NCBI GenBank assembly: GCA_028274465.1
Contig: CM051455.1
Location: 109,800,261 to 109,864,260, forward strand
Source of the DNA: Plantago ovata
Taxonomy: Eukaryota > Streptophyta > Magnoliopsida > Lamiales > Plantaginaceae
Reading direction: 5' to 3'
DNA length: 64,000 nt
The position numbers were made by a program, and so were the translations under genes. Below the pieces are notes generated by a model that saw only the letters and a list, made by a program, of their open reading frames with translations, was not told the origin of the DNA and made no database searches. Positions 30,741-42,396 of this stretch are shown piece by piece. How positions within the stretch are numbered: the first letter of the stretch is position 1; every line of letters begins with the position of its first letter.

Positions 30741-32121
30741 TGATGAACGTATTTTTGACGCGTTCATCTTGTCTTTTTATCTTCTTTTGCTATCTTCTAG
30801 CCTTGTTTTTTGGTTAGTTTTGTAGAGTTGTGTCATATTTTGTGTTTTCTGCATTTTCAGGCACTTAGGTACGAAACGGCATTTTTGGAGCTAAAAACGA
30901 GCCTTTTTGATGGAAAAGATGGCCCCGTTGAAGTTCCCCAATCTCCGTGGCTTGTTCATAAGTGTTTGAGCATCAATAAGCATCGAGAAGGATGAGTCCA
31001 AGGCACCCGAGGGTCATGCGAGGGCAAAAAGATTGAGTTTGAAGACAAAAATCTGCCCAGGAGCCAAGCTAAGCGCCTGGAATAGTGAAGCGCTCCGCTT
31101 CATTTTCCAGGAGCTTTGGCACAGAATCCAAACGAAGCGCTTGGAGTGCCAAAGCGCTTCGCTTGCCAAGCGCTCCGCTTGGCAGCGGTTACGTTTTCGG
31201 ATTTTCCTTCTTAGATCTGATCTTTGGTCATTTTTTGAAGATTTTTTGAAATGTAGCTTCGTTTTGGAGAGCTCCTAAGCCCCAAAACTCAGAGAAAACT
31301 CATATTACATTGTATTTTATCTTGGGATTCAAGATTTTGATTGGAATTCATCCCTTGTAATCATCTACGGAGAGGTTTTCTTTGCTTTCCACCGATTAGT
31401 GACAGCTTTGGTGGTAACTTGTATCACTCTCTTGTCTTGTAGTTTGATATGATGTATTCTGATTATTATTCATATGAATTGATGTCTATGTTGATGAATA
31501 TGAGTAGCTAAATCTTTTGTGTTTGTGGTAGAATGTAGAATATGCATGCTATGGGTTATGTTTATGCTTACATGAGATTGTGATTCAATCTTGCTGCAAA
31601 TTCCTTCATATGATTCTTAGTTGCCTATAAAATATATTCGAATTGAGTATAGTGACAAACTCTTGGTCAATGAAAGCTATAGGATTGTATGTTAGAGATT
31701 TGCCGCATGCTAGATAAATGGTGTTAGTGACAAGCACCTCTAAAGTATTGATAGTGATCTTTTATGATGTGTGTCTTGAAAGTTACCTAGACGAGTTGCT
31801 TAGCAGACTTGATCGAAGGTTTTACGCACTGAACTTGTGAGCATATTCGTAACCCAAGCATGTGTATTTGATTTCTACCACCAACCGTTTTCCAAACATG
31901 ATTGCAACAATCTGATTTCTCGTTGCTTTGTTCAAAGAAAACGATTCTATAAAACATTTGAACTCGTTGACTGAAATTACTAGCAAAAACCTCAAGCAAA
32001 GCCACGTTAGGTCCCGAGAGAACGACACTCGGGGACAACTTTCCATTGCACTCTAGTTTGTGTGGTGATAAGTGTTCTTAGGCTTTTAAACAAATTTAAT
32101 TGGTGAAAAACGACATCATCA
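30741..32121 (+). repeat. A 5' LTR
   Basis: It begins TGATGAACG and ends CATCATCA, followed by the primer-binding site. A hairpin GATGAACG-N11-CGTTCATC is at its very start (30,742-30,768). Hairpin modules TGAAGCG-CTC-CGCTTCA (31,086-31,102) and GCCAAGCG-CTC-CGCTTGGC (31,165-31,183) lie in the middle. Confidence 0.95.
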
Positions 32122-32123
32122 AT

Positions 32124-32143
32124 TTGGCGCCGCTGCCGGGGAC
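32124..32143 (+). other. A primer-binding site
   Basis: TTGGCGCCGCTGCCGGGGAC lies two bases after the LTR. This is the usual Athila/Tat type primer site. Elements B, C and D have GTT in place of GCT. Confidence 0.92.
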
Positions 32144-32291
32144 TTAACTCCTTTGGTTGGTGTTTTTGTTTTGGTTTTTTCAGCCAACATCTCTTTCCCA
32201 CCCCTTATTTCTTTCCTGATTGAATTGTGTGAAAGTTTTGCGTAACTAACGGAAACTTACAGTTAGTTGAAGGCTTTGTTGTTGGACAGGT

Positions 32292-33534
32292 ATGGAAGAA
32301 GTTTGCTTGAACGAAGCTTTCAAAGTCTGGTATGAGGCGATAAGGAAAGAGCCGACGATTTATCTTGAACCGGAGGCTAGGTTATATGAGGTCACTGATT
32401 AAATTCTCTATAGCATAGCTACCTTCCGAGATTCGCCTTGCGATAATGCATTACGATTCGTGGTAGAATACCGGCGTGATGTTGGGTTGTTACCACCACG
32501 TGATTTGAATGACGATCAGCTCTTGCGTCGGTTGTTTCCATGTGCTCTTACTGGAAAACCCAAGGAATGGTTGAGATCTTTGCCTGGGGGATCACTGAGG
32601 AGTTGGCAAGACGTCGTAGACGCCTTTCTTGATCGGTTCCTTTCGCCTAGGGAAAATGAAGAGCTCAAGAAGCGGATAATTGAATTCACTCAGCGGAAGG
32701 GAGAAAGGTTCTGCGATGCTCTAGAGAGATTTGAGCTCTACAAGAGCGAATGCCCACATCATCGGTTGAGCGAATATGAACTGATTACTTGTTTTTATCG
32801 GAGATTGGATGAAGACTTGCAGTTGGTGATAGATGGTGCATGTGACGGTATGGAGAATTGTACCGTATCCCAAATCAAAGAGGTTTTTGGGAGATTGCTC
32901 GTTGCGACACATAACCATGCTCTTGTGCCACCAGTTGACTACTCAGAGATGTATCGAGCACCCAAGCCTATTGCCATTAGTTCTTATGATGACAACTTCG
33001 ATTATAAAGTGAAGACATGCTCGGGCGAAATATTCCGTATTACGTCTTTGAGGTGTAAGACTCGCAAGCTCAAGGTGAAGAGGAGTGCTTCACCGAAGAG
33101 GAAGAAGAGGTATTATCCACTCTAATGAAGGTTTGGGGAGATGTGCTCGAAGTAGCGGGTAAATACCAAGAGGATTTTGATACTAGAATGGAGTGTGTGT
33201 ATGAAGTTCTAGGAGAATCTGAGGTCATGCTCGAGTTACTAGAAGAGAAAATGAGTGAAGAAAGGGGTTCCGAGTGTCATATGCATGAAGAAAATCATTG
33301 GAAATCCAGGATGAGCGCTTGGAGCAGTCAAGCAGAGGGCTTGAAATTCCAGGAGAGAAAGAAGGAGAAAAAAAGAAGCCCCAGGAGCCAGGCGAAGCGC
33401 TTGGCAAGCGCTCCGCTTGCGCTCTGTCAAGCGGTCCGCCTGGGACCTGGGAGGAAAATTCTGATTTTTCCAAAAATGAGAGAAATTTTAATCGTCAAGA
33501 GGAGCTCATTAAGGGACTTGAGGCTGATCTGTAA
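32292..33534 (+). pseudogene. A gag, broken
   Basis: ATG at 32,292 (MEEVCLNEAFKVWYEAIRK) is followed by an in-frame TAA at 32,400. The same frame continues with the retrotransposon gag domain: CALTGKPKEWLRSLPGGSL, SWQDVVDAFLDRF, FTQRKGERFCDALERFELYK and the Athila hallmark ECPHHR. Around 33,050-33,120 the reading moves one frame over to an acidic tail. A hairpin block at 33,390-33,442 lies inside the coding sequence, and a further TAA at 33,532 separates it from the protease frame. Gag forms the particle that encloses the RNA. Confidence 0.88.
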
Positions 33535-33597
33535 AGCAATGAAGAACATTGTGAAAGCTCCAGGATTGAGGAAGAACTTGAAGAGGCAAACATACTT

Positions 33598-34610
33598 TTG
33601 CGGAGTGGCAAGGAATCAAGACCACCATATCCTTTGAAGTATCCTTCTAAAACTAAATCTTTGCCTAATAATACATGTGATACAGGTGATGATGAGCAGC
33701 TGGAGAAGGAGGTGGTAGAAGAAGCCGCACCAACCCCTGAACTTGTTACTGAGAAGGATAAGGAAGATGAGGAAGGGGGTGCACAACAAAAGGAGGGCGG
33801 ACTCCATAAGTCGCCTAATCCTTATGTGCCCCCTAAACCCCATCTTCCCTTTCCCGGAAGGATAAAGGAAGCTAAGAAGGACATCCGAGACTCACCTATA
33901 TATGGGATCCTATCAAAAGTAGAGGTGAACGTTCCCCTTCTGGAATTGATTCAAAATATTCCCGCTTACACGAAATTTTTCAAAGAGGTGAGGAGTAATA
34001 AGAAGATTTTCCAGAAAGGGGATGTGGCTGAACTTGAAATGGTTAACTCGGTGCATGAGTTACCTTTGAAGCAAAAGGATCCCAGGAGTTTCATAATTAG
34101 TATCACCATGGGAAACGGCCGATCCACAAAAGCAATGCTTGATTTGGGGGCTAGCATTAATCTAATGCCATACTCCATCTATAAGGCGTTGGGGTTGGGA
34201 AAAATCCAACCCACTAGCATGGCCGTTCAAATGGCTGATCGAAGTGTGAAACGCCCACTGGGGATAGTCGAGGATTTTCTAGTGAAGGTGGATAGGATCA
34301 TCGTGCCAACCGACTTTGTGGTGATGGAAACAACAAACGAGGGTATGAGTTCGAGAAAGGAGCATATTGTGCTTTTGGGCAGACCCTTCATGGATACCAC
34401 CAACACATGTTTGGAGCTTCGAGGGAAAAAGATCACCATGGAGGTACTCGGAGACAAAGTTCAGATCGAGCAATACAAACAAGTATGTGAACCTGACTCT
34501 GAGGAAGCTATGATTGAAGAACTTAAATTTGTTGATTGTTATGAACCTGTCACTTGTGATACTTATTTTGCTCATCAAGTTAGCGACCCTTTAGAAGCCG
34601 CTCTTACTAT
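33598..34610 (+). pseudogene. A gag-pol: spacer and aspartic protease
   Basis: The Glu-rich spacer ends with PYVPPKPHLPFPGR, then LLELIQNIPAYTKFFKE, both found in Athila proteins. The retropepsin-like domain has LDLGASINLMPYSIYK (about 34,140-34,185), ADRSVKRPLGIVEDFLVKV and VLLGRPFM. The active site is D-L-G, as is usual for this lineage. Element C is inserted at 34,611, directly after LTI/M. The uninterrupted frame would run straight into the RT ORF at 42,397. Confidence 0.92.
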
Positions 34611-35579
34611 TGATGAACGTTGTCAGGGTTCAGTCAAATAAATTTGTAATAAGCCAAAGGCAATCCACAACTGCAACGAAAACCGTAGTGTAGCAGTAGA
34701 ATGACTCAAGTGTCGTTCTCTCAGGACTATAACTAGCTTTATCTATTTAATCAAGAGAATATAAAACAGCAGATACAAAGCGATAGGGGGTTTTCAAGCA
34801 GATAATGGAGGCTGGTGATAGTATGGTCCTTCTTAACATAATGGGTCGATAATCATGCATAAATTCCTCGCTAAGAATTCACATACTACCACCAACGATA
34901 AATTTAGCTACTCATAATGTGCATGCAATCAATAGCAATCATAGAAGAAAACATATTGAAAGAATATATAAAATAAGTAGATAAAAGTTGTAAGATACAA
35001 AGTTACCGAAGGTTGTCAATCTCCGGATGATTGTGATCCTACGCGCTCAATTCTGCTATGAAAAAGTATTCCCTAAGCTATGGAACTCCCAGGACAGGCC
35101 CCGGGAAGTTCCTACCTAAAACTATAGAGAGAGGTGAGAAAGTAGGCTTGGAAAGATATGATTTTCGGAGAGAAAACTCGCAACTATATATAGGCCCGAA
35201 AAACTTCTGGGGCGGTTCGCCCCCCATTATTTCGTGGAATTTCCGCGTTTTTCGACGCGGATTTGCTTTTCTTCACCTTTTCGGACTCGGTTTCAGACTT
35301 CTAATGGCCTTCTAACCTCCAGATTCGACCTCTAGACACCAATTCCTATCCGGACACCTTCAGATACTCCAAATAGGCTTCTGGAACACCAATTCCTTGT
35401 AAACTTCAATATAATCGCCCGTAAATCTCCGAATTTCAACCAAAACCTGTAAAATAAAATCTAAAGGGAAACGTGACACTATTCTAATAAAATGTACTAA
35501 AATATAGCTAAATTAACATAGAGGATAGCTAAATTAGGTGAAAAAGACTCGAATGAAAGTGTAAAATACACATTCATCA
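34611..35579 (-). repeat. C 3' LTR
   Basis: Nearly identical to the 5' LTR but 21 bp shorter. It has one hairpin GGGGCG-GTT-CGCCCC (35,209-35,223) where the 5' LTR has two. TATA-like CTATATATAG is at 35,184-35,193. Confidence 0.95.
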
Positions 35580-37114
35580 AACTCCCCAAACCGATCCTTT
35601 GCTTGTCCTCAAGCAACTAAGCTAGACTCTAATACAAAAAAAAAACATGCAAGACACAAAAATGGAGTTTCATGCCAAATAAAATGAACTAAGCTACTGA
35701 ATCTATCAGATAACATATAAACAAAAACCAAATAAATCAAAGCATGAATATAGGTTGAAGAATACCTCGATTGACTTATACACATCCACATAAGCACTTA
35801 TGTCAAGACAAGATAGTCTCTCGTAACATTCTCTACCTGGACCTAGTCAGTGACGACGTAATGATGCATGCTAAGATACGAATGGTTGCCCCGTGCCTAT
35901 GAAACTGAGGACTTACTGCTGTTCCACCATGTTAAGACTTTTCCTCAAAAGAGGTCGAACCAGTACTGGCTCTCATCAAACGAAGGAGGGTTCCCTATAA
36001 AAGATAACTCTCCCCTATTCTACCCATCTCTCAAGTAAAGTCTTAAGCTATTCACCACTTCCTGAATGGCAGGACGAGGGTGGTCTAGAACAGATGACAC
36101 TTAAGACAAAAAAGATAAAAAAATAGAAAAACACAATTACGAACAATACGAAAAATGGAAAAGACTCAAACTTTGCTAAACTGCTATTTGGCTTTATTTT
36201 TTGGACCCTTCTTTGCTTTTTGGGGTCTTCTTTTTTTCTTTTTTTCCTTCCAGATTCTTTTTTTGCTTTTCTTTTTCTCTTTTTTCTGGAATTTTCTTTC
36301 TCTTTTTTTCGATTTTTTTTCTAGCCAGCAGTAGCATAACAAAAAGAGAAACAAAATGACTCACACGACTTCCCCAAACCTATTCGAACGAATAGGTTGG
36401 AGTACAAAATTACGGAAAAGGAAAAATAAACTCACGATACGAAAAATGAAAAACAGAAACAAGTCTAATGATGGTGTAACCCCCTCCCCAAACCTATTCG
36501 GAAGAATAGGTTATAAACAAAGGATCACACAACCTCACACTACCTCCTTCCCAGGCATTTAGCAATCTCAAAGCATGGTGAAGACTTGTTGCCTCTTAGG
36601 TACATAATTACTCGGGAAAACAACCATAAGACCCTAACATGCATCATCCTATTATAAAGGCCTTCGTGAACCGCAGTAGAGAAAACACCACTAAGTGATG
36701 TCGAGACTACCTAGCTCAACTAAGTGCAATACATAAATGTGACAAGCCAAGCGAGAAAAACCTCAAACAAATTCATAGAGATGAAGCATACGCTTAATGG
36801 CATAGCTAGTTGATCTACCCAATAAAAAAGTTCAAAAAATTCGGCAATAAACTCCATATAAAACATGCAAAAACTATCCTAGAATGAATGCAACCTAAAA
36901 ATCTAAGAAAGCAGTAAACGTGCAACTGCAAACAAAGAACAAGATACTAATTGACACAAAACCAAACAAAACTTAACATCATGGTTCACATCCCATCCCC
37001 CTTACGATTCTTAAGCTAGCCCCCCATAGCAAAAGAGAATGAGTAATAAGAAGTGATACTAGATGTTACCGAAGGGTTTGGCCTCGGTCGGCTGAGAGTG
37101 GACAAGTGGAAGGA
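35580..37114 (-). other. C 3' non-coding region
   Basis: No gene. It matches the B and D 3' regions. It has hairpins AACCTATTC-GAAC-GAATAGGTT (36,377-36,398) and AACCTATTC-GGAA-GAATAGGTT (36,491-36,512), a purine-rich sense-strand run (about 36,200-36,325) and a polypurine tract at 35,580-35,595. Confidence 0.85.
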
Positions 37115-38411
37115 CTAATCATCGGGATGGTAGTCTCCATAAAAGTCACTCCACATGTCATTCATGAGCTCATTGGACTGTCGTAGAGCTTCCTGCTGTT
37201 GCTGGATCAGCTGTTGCTGCTCCCACATGTGCTACCTATCCTCTCGGCGGTGCTCCTCAAATATCTCCCAATCGCGGTTGTGCTGGACAATGTGCCTGTC
37301 AATGTCCTGTCGCATGGCCGCGTTGTTGGCATCAATCCTGTCGAAACGGCTGTCGAGGTAGGTACGGAATTCAGAGAAGTCAAATCCTCCAGACCTCTGT
37401 GGTGCTCCAGCTGGTGCATGATGGACAAATGGAATATCTGGAATCGGGGTTTCACCAACGTCGGCCTCCATAGCATCCTCATGATCGGAATTATTTGGCT
37501 GGACTGGCCCTCCTACATCAGCAACAGTTGTAGTGGGGTTCCTCAACTGATACCTGTTGAGTTGTACCTCAATGGTCGAGGGTGAAAGGGCAGCGACCTC
37601 GCAATCCCCCTCATCAATATCGTCTACCCCATGATATTTGCAGTAAGCTGTGATGAAGCTCGGGAAGATGAAAGGCTTCCTCTTCTTCTCCCAGTGGCGC
37701 TCATACTCCTCATACATAATGTGCCCTATGTCGACCTGATGTCCGTCAATGAGGCAGTAGAGGAGCTCGGCGTAGTATGGCTGAATCCAAGTGTCATTCT
37801 TCCTTGGGATCAAGTCGGAGATGCAAAATTTCATCATCACCTTAGCTTCGATGCTAAGGTCGCCATAACCGATCCGTCCAGGTGCTCCCCCAACTCCCGG
37901 ATATCTGTACCCCCTGTTGCAGATCACTTCGGTGATGTCTCTTCCTATCCCCCTAGCGGTCCTCGAATACAAGTAGGCGTGTGCCCTTTCTGTGAATTCA
38001 AGGTTCCCGAAGTGGATGAAGGAAGAAATGTGCTCTGGGCTCCATGGTATAATTAGGCCTCGGACTAACACCCCATTCTTCTCGTCCAAATCTATATACC
38101 CGGTGTAGAAATCTCTGAGGAGGCTCTCGTCGTAGCCTTTGAACCTGTCGGAACTGTACCATGCCCAATTCCTCCCGTGACCCCAAACTGGAAAGTGTCC
38201 TATACCCCGCTCTATTCGCTGCAGACACAGGAATGTCAATCCTCCTGTCGGGAATGATAGACCTTCCTCCGTCGGCCATTTCCTCCTGTAACCGTTGTCG
38301 CACCTCCATTGCAGTGGCAGACAACTCGTACAAGTCGTGAGATGGTTGGGAGCTTGATGCCACTCCCTTCCCCTTTTTGCTAGAGCCGGCTCTCCTTTTC
38401 CTCGGTGCCAT
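37115..38411 (-). pseudogene. C env-position ORF
   Basis: ATG at 38,411 starts MAPRKRRAGSSKKGKG, a basic N-terminus that could be a nuclear signal. A frameshift near 38,220 leads into the frame with FYTGYIDLDEKNGVLVRG, WSPEHISSFIHFG and YRYPG, resembling the 'putative plant transposon protein' domain of Athila ORFs. The C-terminus has a coiled-coil-like FDRIDANNAAMRQDIDR. A TAG at 37,232 interrupts it, but the frame stays open to 37,115 with a Gln-rich end (LIQQQQEALRQS). No signal peptide or membrane segment is seen, so an envelope role is not supported. Confidence 0.7.
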
Positions 38412-39562
38412 GATTTCTACAATCAGCAATTAGTATCTTGTACGATGCAAAATAGACCTATGCTTATGTAAATAAACGAGCGAACAAACGAGTAAAAATT
38501 TCAAAAATCGAACCCCTCAAGAATCCCAAAGCCTAGTCTAGCTAATTCATTACGTAACATATCAATGTACATATCACATTATGCTTTGCTAACAACATAT
38601 GCCTTTCACAAGGTTCAATCCATATCATAAAAATCAATTTCTAGCATAAATCCTTAATTTCAACCATCATGCATTCTACCAATACATTCATCAATTTCAT
38701 ATCAATAATCACATGTTTAAACAAGGAATGAAAGCAATAGAGATAAATTCTTAACAAGACATATATCATCTAATTAGCAAAATCTCAAATCATCAAACCA
38801 AGCCTAATTGAACATGTAATTGACAATGAATAATGAATCTAAACACATAAATCATCAACCCATACATCATACAAGTCTAATTGAAGCATAAATCAAAAAA
38901 ACCCCAAATTGTAAAATTAGGGTTCATGTGACAATACCTCAAATACGGAAATTGAATGAGCTAGGAAGAAATTTGTTCGGGTAGAATGATAGAGCACGTA
39001 ACGGGATTCGAATGAAGCTAAAGAACACACAAAATGATGGAGAGATGAAGAAGTTATGAAGATTTGAAGATATTTTGAATATGGAGGAAATTTTGGAGTT
39101 TGAAGGATGAAAATGGAGAAAAATGGGGGTTTGGGGAAGAAACCCCCGATTTGAAGTCTCTGGAGGTGTGGGGCGGTTCGCCCCACACCTGGGGCGGACC
39201 GCCCCGTGCGGGGCGAACCGCCCCGCGCGCCCAGAGCGCGCGCGCGCGCTCTGGTCGTGGGGCGATTCGCCCCCCACTTTTTAGGTGGGAGACGAACGTT
39301 TTTTTGAAATAAAAAAGTATTTTTTAGTCTCCGAAAAAGTTTTAGTCCCCGAAAAATTATTTTTCCTCGAAAATCACTCGAAAAATCGCACTCGAACAAA
39401 ACATAAGCACATACGACACAGAACTGAACAAATTCACATATGAGAAGCAAATAGTTCAGGTACGAATGCATGCAAAAAAGCGGTAAAGAAAGCGATAAAA
39501 CCCCGGGTTGCCTCCCGGTTAGCGCCATTGTTTAAGGTCTCTGACTCGACCCCTGTCTTCGC
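38412..39562 (-). other. C spacer with GC-rich hairpin cluster
   Basis: No gene. The A/T-rich part (38,440-38,930) shows nothing notable. The segment 39,164-39,273 holds five hairpins or palindromes (see the repeat entry). This spacer stands where RT-RNase H-integrase would be in a complete Athila element. Confidence 0.7.
39164..39273. repeat. Cluster of five perfect hairpins
   Basis: A 12-bp stem with GTT loop (39,164-39,190); GGGGCG-GAC-CGCCCC (39,191-39,205); GCGGGGCG-AAC-CGCCCCGC (39,208-39,226); a 24-bp perfect palindrome of alternating GC flanked by CCAGAG/CTCTGG (39,231-39,254); and GGGGCG-ATT-CGCCCC (39,259-39,273). Confidence 0.92.
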
Positions 39563-41240
39563 CTATCTTTTTCTTCTGTGGGTACTAGACTTCCCCGTCA
39601 TTACTCTCCTTCCTGTGCTTTGATCCTGTGAATAAGAGTGAACATAGACGTTAAGACCACTGTAATCAATAGTGATAGAAGTATCGGGTGGATCAGGCGG
39701 ATGACTTATGGCTTGCAACACGTGTTGCTTGCCATCCACTTCGATAGTGCAAGTCCTTCGGTAGATGTCCATCACTGAGCGTATTTTGGTCAAGAATGTT
39801 CGTCCTAAGAGTATGACATCCCCCGTTCCTGGTGCTGATGCCGGCATAATTACAAAATCGGTGTGGACAGAACCTTCACCAATTTTGACTAATACATTCT
39901 TCACGACGCCTTCGGGTTTCACAAGGGATCCATCCGCCAGTTGCACAATAGCCTTATGCACAGTTAGTTCTCCAAGGTTACTCTTCTCGAAAACGTTCAA
40001 AGGGAGCACATTAGAGTAGGATCCATTGTCCAGTGTGGCTCGGACATCTTCAAGCTCCCCAATCCCGACCTTAATATCGAAACTTTGAGGGAGTGGCTCG
40101 GAATCCTCTTGCTCCTCTTCATTCTTGTTGGTACCAAGGTACTTTCCTTCTTCTTCGGCTTGTGGAGGTAGGTCCCTCTTGCAACTCTCGCACTTAGTAG
40201 CCTTCTTGATGGTGATTTTAACAGGTAGATCACCCACTAAGTTAATAGACAATGACTTCTCAGTGTTGCTAGGCAGTTTGCCTTGTTCCCTACTTGCTCC
40301 TCGGTCGATCAACTCTTGCATCTTTTGATAGGTAAGCCTAGTGCTCTCTTCCAACCTATCGAGCCTTGCCCTAGTCTTCTCGGAATCTTCTTCATACCGT
40401 TTGAGAAAACTTTGTGTGTGATCCCCATTCCCCTTGTACATAGGGGCTTCTTGAGTTGGTGGAGCTTTAGGTCTACGTCTCCTAACCATTGCTCTTGGGT
40501 CCTTGAACTGCGAACCCTTAGCAAGCCTTTCGAAAACTGCCCAGACGGCTTCCGCGGTTTCCTCCCAAATATTGCCTCGGCATTGGAAATCCACACTTGT
40601 TGGTTCTCGTAGGTTAGTCCATTGTAGAAGTGTTGGACTAGGTCGGAGAATTCAAAACCATGGTGAGGGCACTTGTTCGTGAGATCTTGGAACCTCTCGA
40701 ACGCGGTGTAGATGGTCTCATCATAGTCTTGCCTTAATCCAGTGATCTGCGCTTTAAGCGCGGTAGTCAGAGTGTGTGGGAAGTATTTTTCCATGAAAGC
40801 TGAAAAAACCTTTTTCCAAGTGTCCAGCGAGCCGGCTGGTAGAGAACTCAACCATGACTTGGCTCTGTCGCCAAGTCCCATTGCAAAACCTTCATCCTTA
40901 ACTCATCCGTTGTTATGTCATCTCCGAGTCGTGGGAGTTGATTGACGAAATCATCGATATCGTTCAAATACCCCATCACATCTTGCCTTGATAAGCCATA
41001 GAACCTCGGAAGTTGTTGGAATGCGTGGTTCTTGATTTCCAGATCTCGGGTTGCAGGCGAAAGAACAATCGCCGGTCCCCTCATACGATCCTTGGTGGGT
41101 TGTACCCATGCCTTCAGTGATCTAGCTTCTGCCATTCCGTCGATTTCCTTGAAAAGGAGTCGCCTTCTTTGGTGGTAGACTCTATCGATCTCAGCAATTG
41201 AATCAGCAAGCGGTATTCCTGCAGAACGTGTATGCGGCAT
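39563..41240 (-). pseudogene. C gag and protease
   Basis: ATG at 41,240 starts MPHTRSAGIPLADSIAEID. The gag domain follows with FQQLPRFYGLSRQDVMGYL, KSWLSSLPAGSLDTWKKVFSA and the Athila signature TNKCPHHGF. Frameshifts near 40,870 and 40,560 split it over three frames. The last frame has a Cys motif CESCKRDLP, then a protease-like domain with LDNGSYSNVLPLNVF where family members have D-L/T-G-A, and VILLGRTFL. The D-N-G-S change makes the protease doubtful. The frame ends in a basic tail at 39,563. Confidence 0.88.
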
Positions 41241-41380
41241 ACACAATCTGTGACAGACTAGGAGAAGTGATTAGAAACAAATAGGAAAACAGAGAGAGAT
41301 TAAAAAGAAGAACTAAACCTAAAAGAAATAGGAATCTAAAGCTGTAAATAAAAACAAATTAAATAGAAAAAAGGAGTATA

Positions 41381-41400
41381 GTCCCCGGCAACGGCGCCAA
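41381..41400 (-). other. C primer-binding site
   Basis: The minus strand reads TTGGCGCCGTTGCCGGGGAC, two bases from the 5' LTR. The identical site occurs at 50,291-50,310 (B) and 58,731-58,750 (D). Confidence 0.93.
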
Positions 41401-41402
41401 TT

Positions 41403-42392
41403 TGATGAACGTTGTCAGGGTTCAGTCAAATAAATTTGTAATAAGCCAAAGGCAATCCACAACTACAACGAAAACCGTAGTGTAGCAGTAGAATGACTCG
41501 AGTGTCGTTCTCTCAGGACTATAACTAGCTTTATCTATTTAATCAAGAGAATATAAAACAGCAGATACAAAGCGATAGGGGGTTTTCAAGCAGATAATGG
41601 AGGCTGGTGATAGTATGCTCCTTCTTAACATAATGGGTCGATAATCATGCATAAATTCCTCGCTAAGAATTCACATACTACCACCAACGATAAATTTAGC
41701 TACTCATAATGTGCATGCAATCAATAGCAATCATAGAAGAAAACATATTGAAAGAATATATAAAATAAGTAGATAAAAGTTGTAAGATACAAAGTTACCA
41801 AAGGTTGTCAATCTCCGGATGATTGTGATCCTACGCGCTCCAATCTGCTATGAAAAAGTATCCCCTAAGCTATGGAACTCCCAGGACAGGCCCCGGGAAG
41901 TTCCTACCTAAAACTATAGAGAGAGGTGAGAAAGTAGGCTTGGAAAGATATGATTTTCGGAGAGAAAACTCGCAACTATATATAGGCCCGAAAAACTTCT
42001 GGGGCGGTTCGCCCGAGAGCTGGGGAGGTTCGCCCCCCAGTATTTCGCGGAATTTCCGCGGTTTTCGACGCGGATTTGGATTTCTTCACCTTTTCGGACT
42101 CGGTTTCAGACTTCTAATGGCCTTCTAACCTCCAGATTCGACCTCTAGACTCCAATTCCTATCCAGAAACCTTCAGATACTCCAAATAGGCTTCTGGAAC
42201 ACCAATTCCTTGTAAACTTCAATATAATCGCCCGTAAATCTCCGAATTTCAACCAAAACCTGTAAAATAAAATCTAAAGGGAAACGTGACACTATTCTAA
42301 TAAAATGTACTAAAATATAGCTAAATTAACATAGAGGATAGCTAAATTAGGTGAAAAAGACTCGAATGAAAGTGTAAAATACACATTCATCA
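41403..42392 (-). repeat. C 5' LTR
   Basis: It begins TGATGAACG and ends CATTCATCA. TATA-like CTATATATAG is at 41,976-41,985. Two hairpin modules lie upstream of it in the sense direction: GGGCG-GTT-CGCCC (42,002-42,014) and CTGGGG-N9-CCCCAG (42,020-42,040). It lacks the tandem repeat block found in the B and D LTRs. Confidence 0.94.
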
Positions 42393-42396
42393 AACT

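Larger units (their letters stand above)
34611..42392 (-). mobile_element. Athila element C, lacks RT/RNase H/integrase
   Basis: It has LTRs at both ends (34,611-35,579 and 41,403-42,392), with ACTAT duplicated at 34,606-34,610 and 42,394-42,398 plus one extra A at 42,393. On the minus strand: primer-binding site, gag, protease, a GC-hairpin spacer, the env-position ORF and the 3' region. RT, RNase H and integrase are absent and the spacer is too short to hold them, so it is a non-autonomous derivative. It splits the A polyprotein between protease and RT. Confidence 0.94.

Noticed and set aside
31787..32046. Small minus-strand ORFs at the ends of the A LTRs (also 48,439-48,698)
   Set aside because: They are present in both LTRs as non-coding sequence, without a domain, and are antisense to the element.
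37631..38056. Plus-strand ORF opposite the C env-position ORF
   Set aside because: It is the antisense shadow of a recognisable protein domain on the minus strand.
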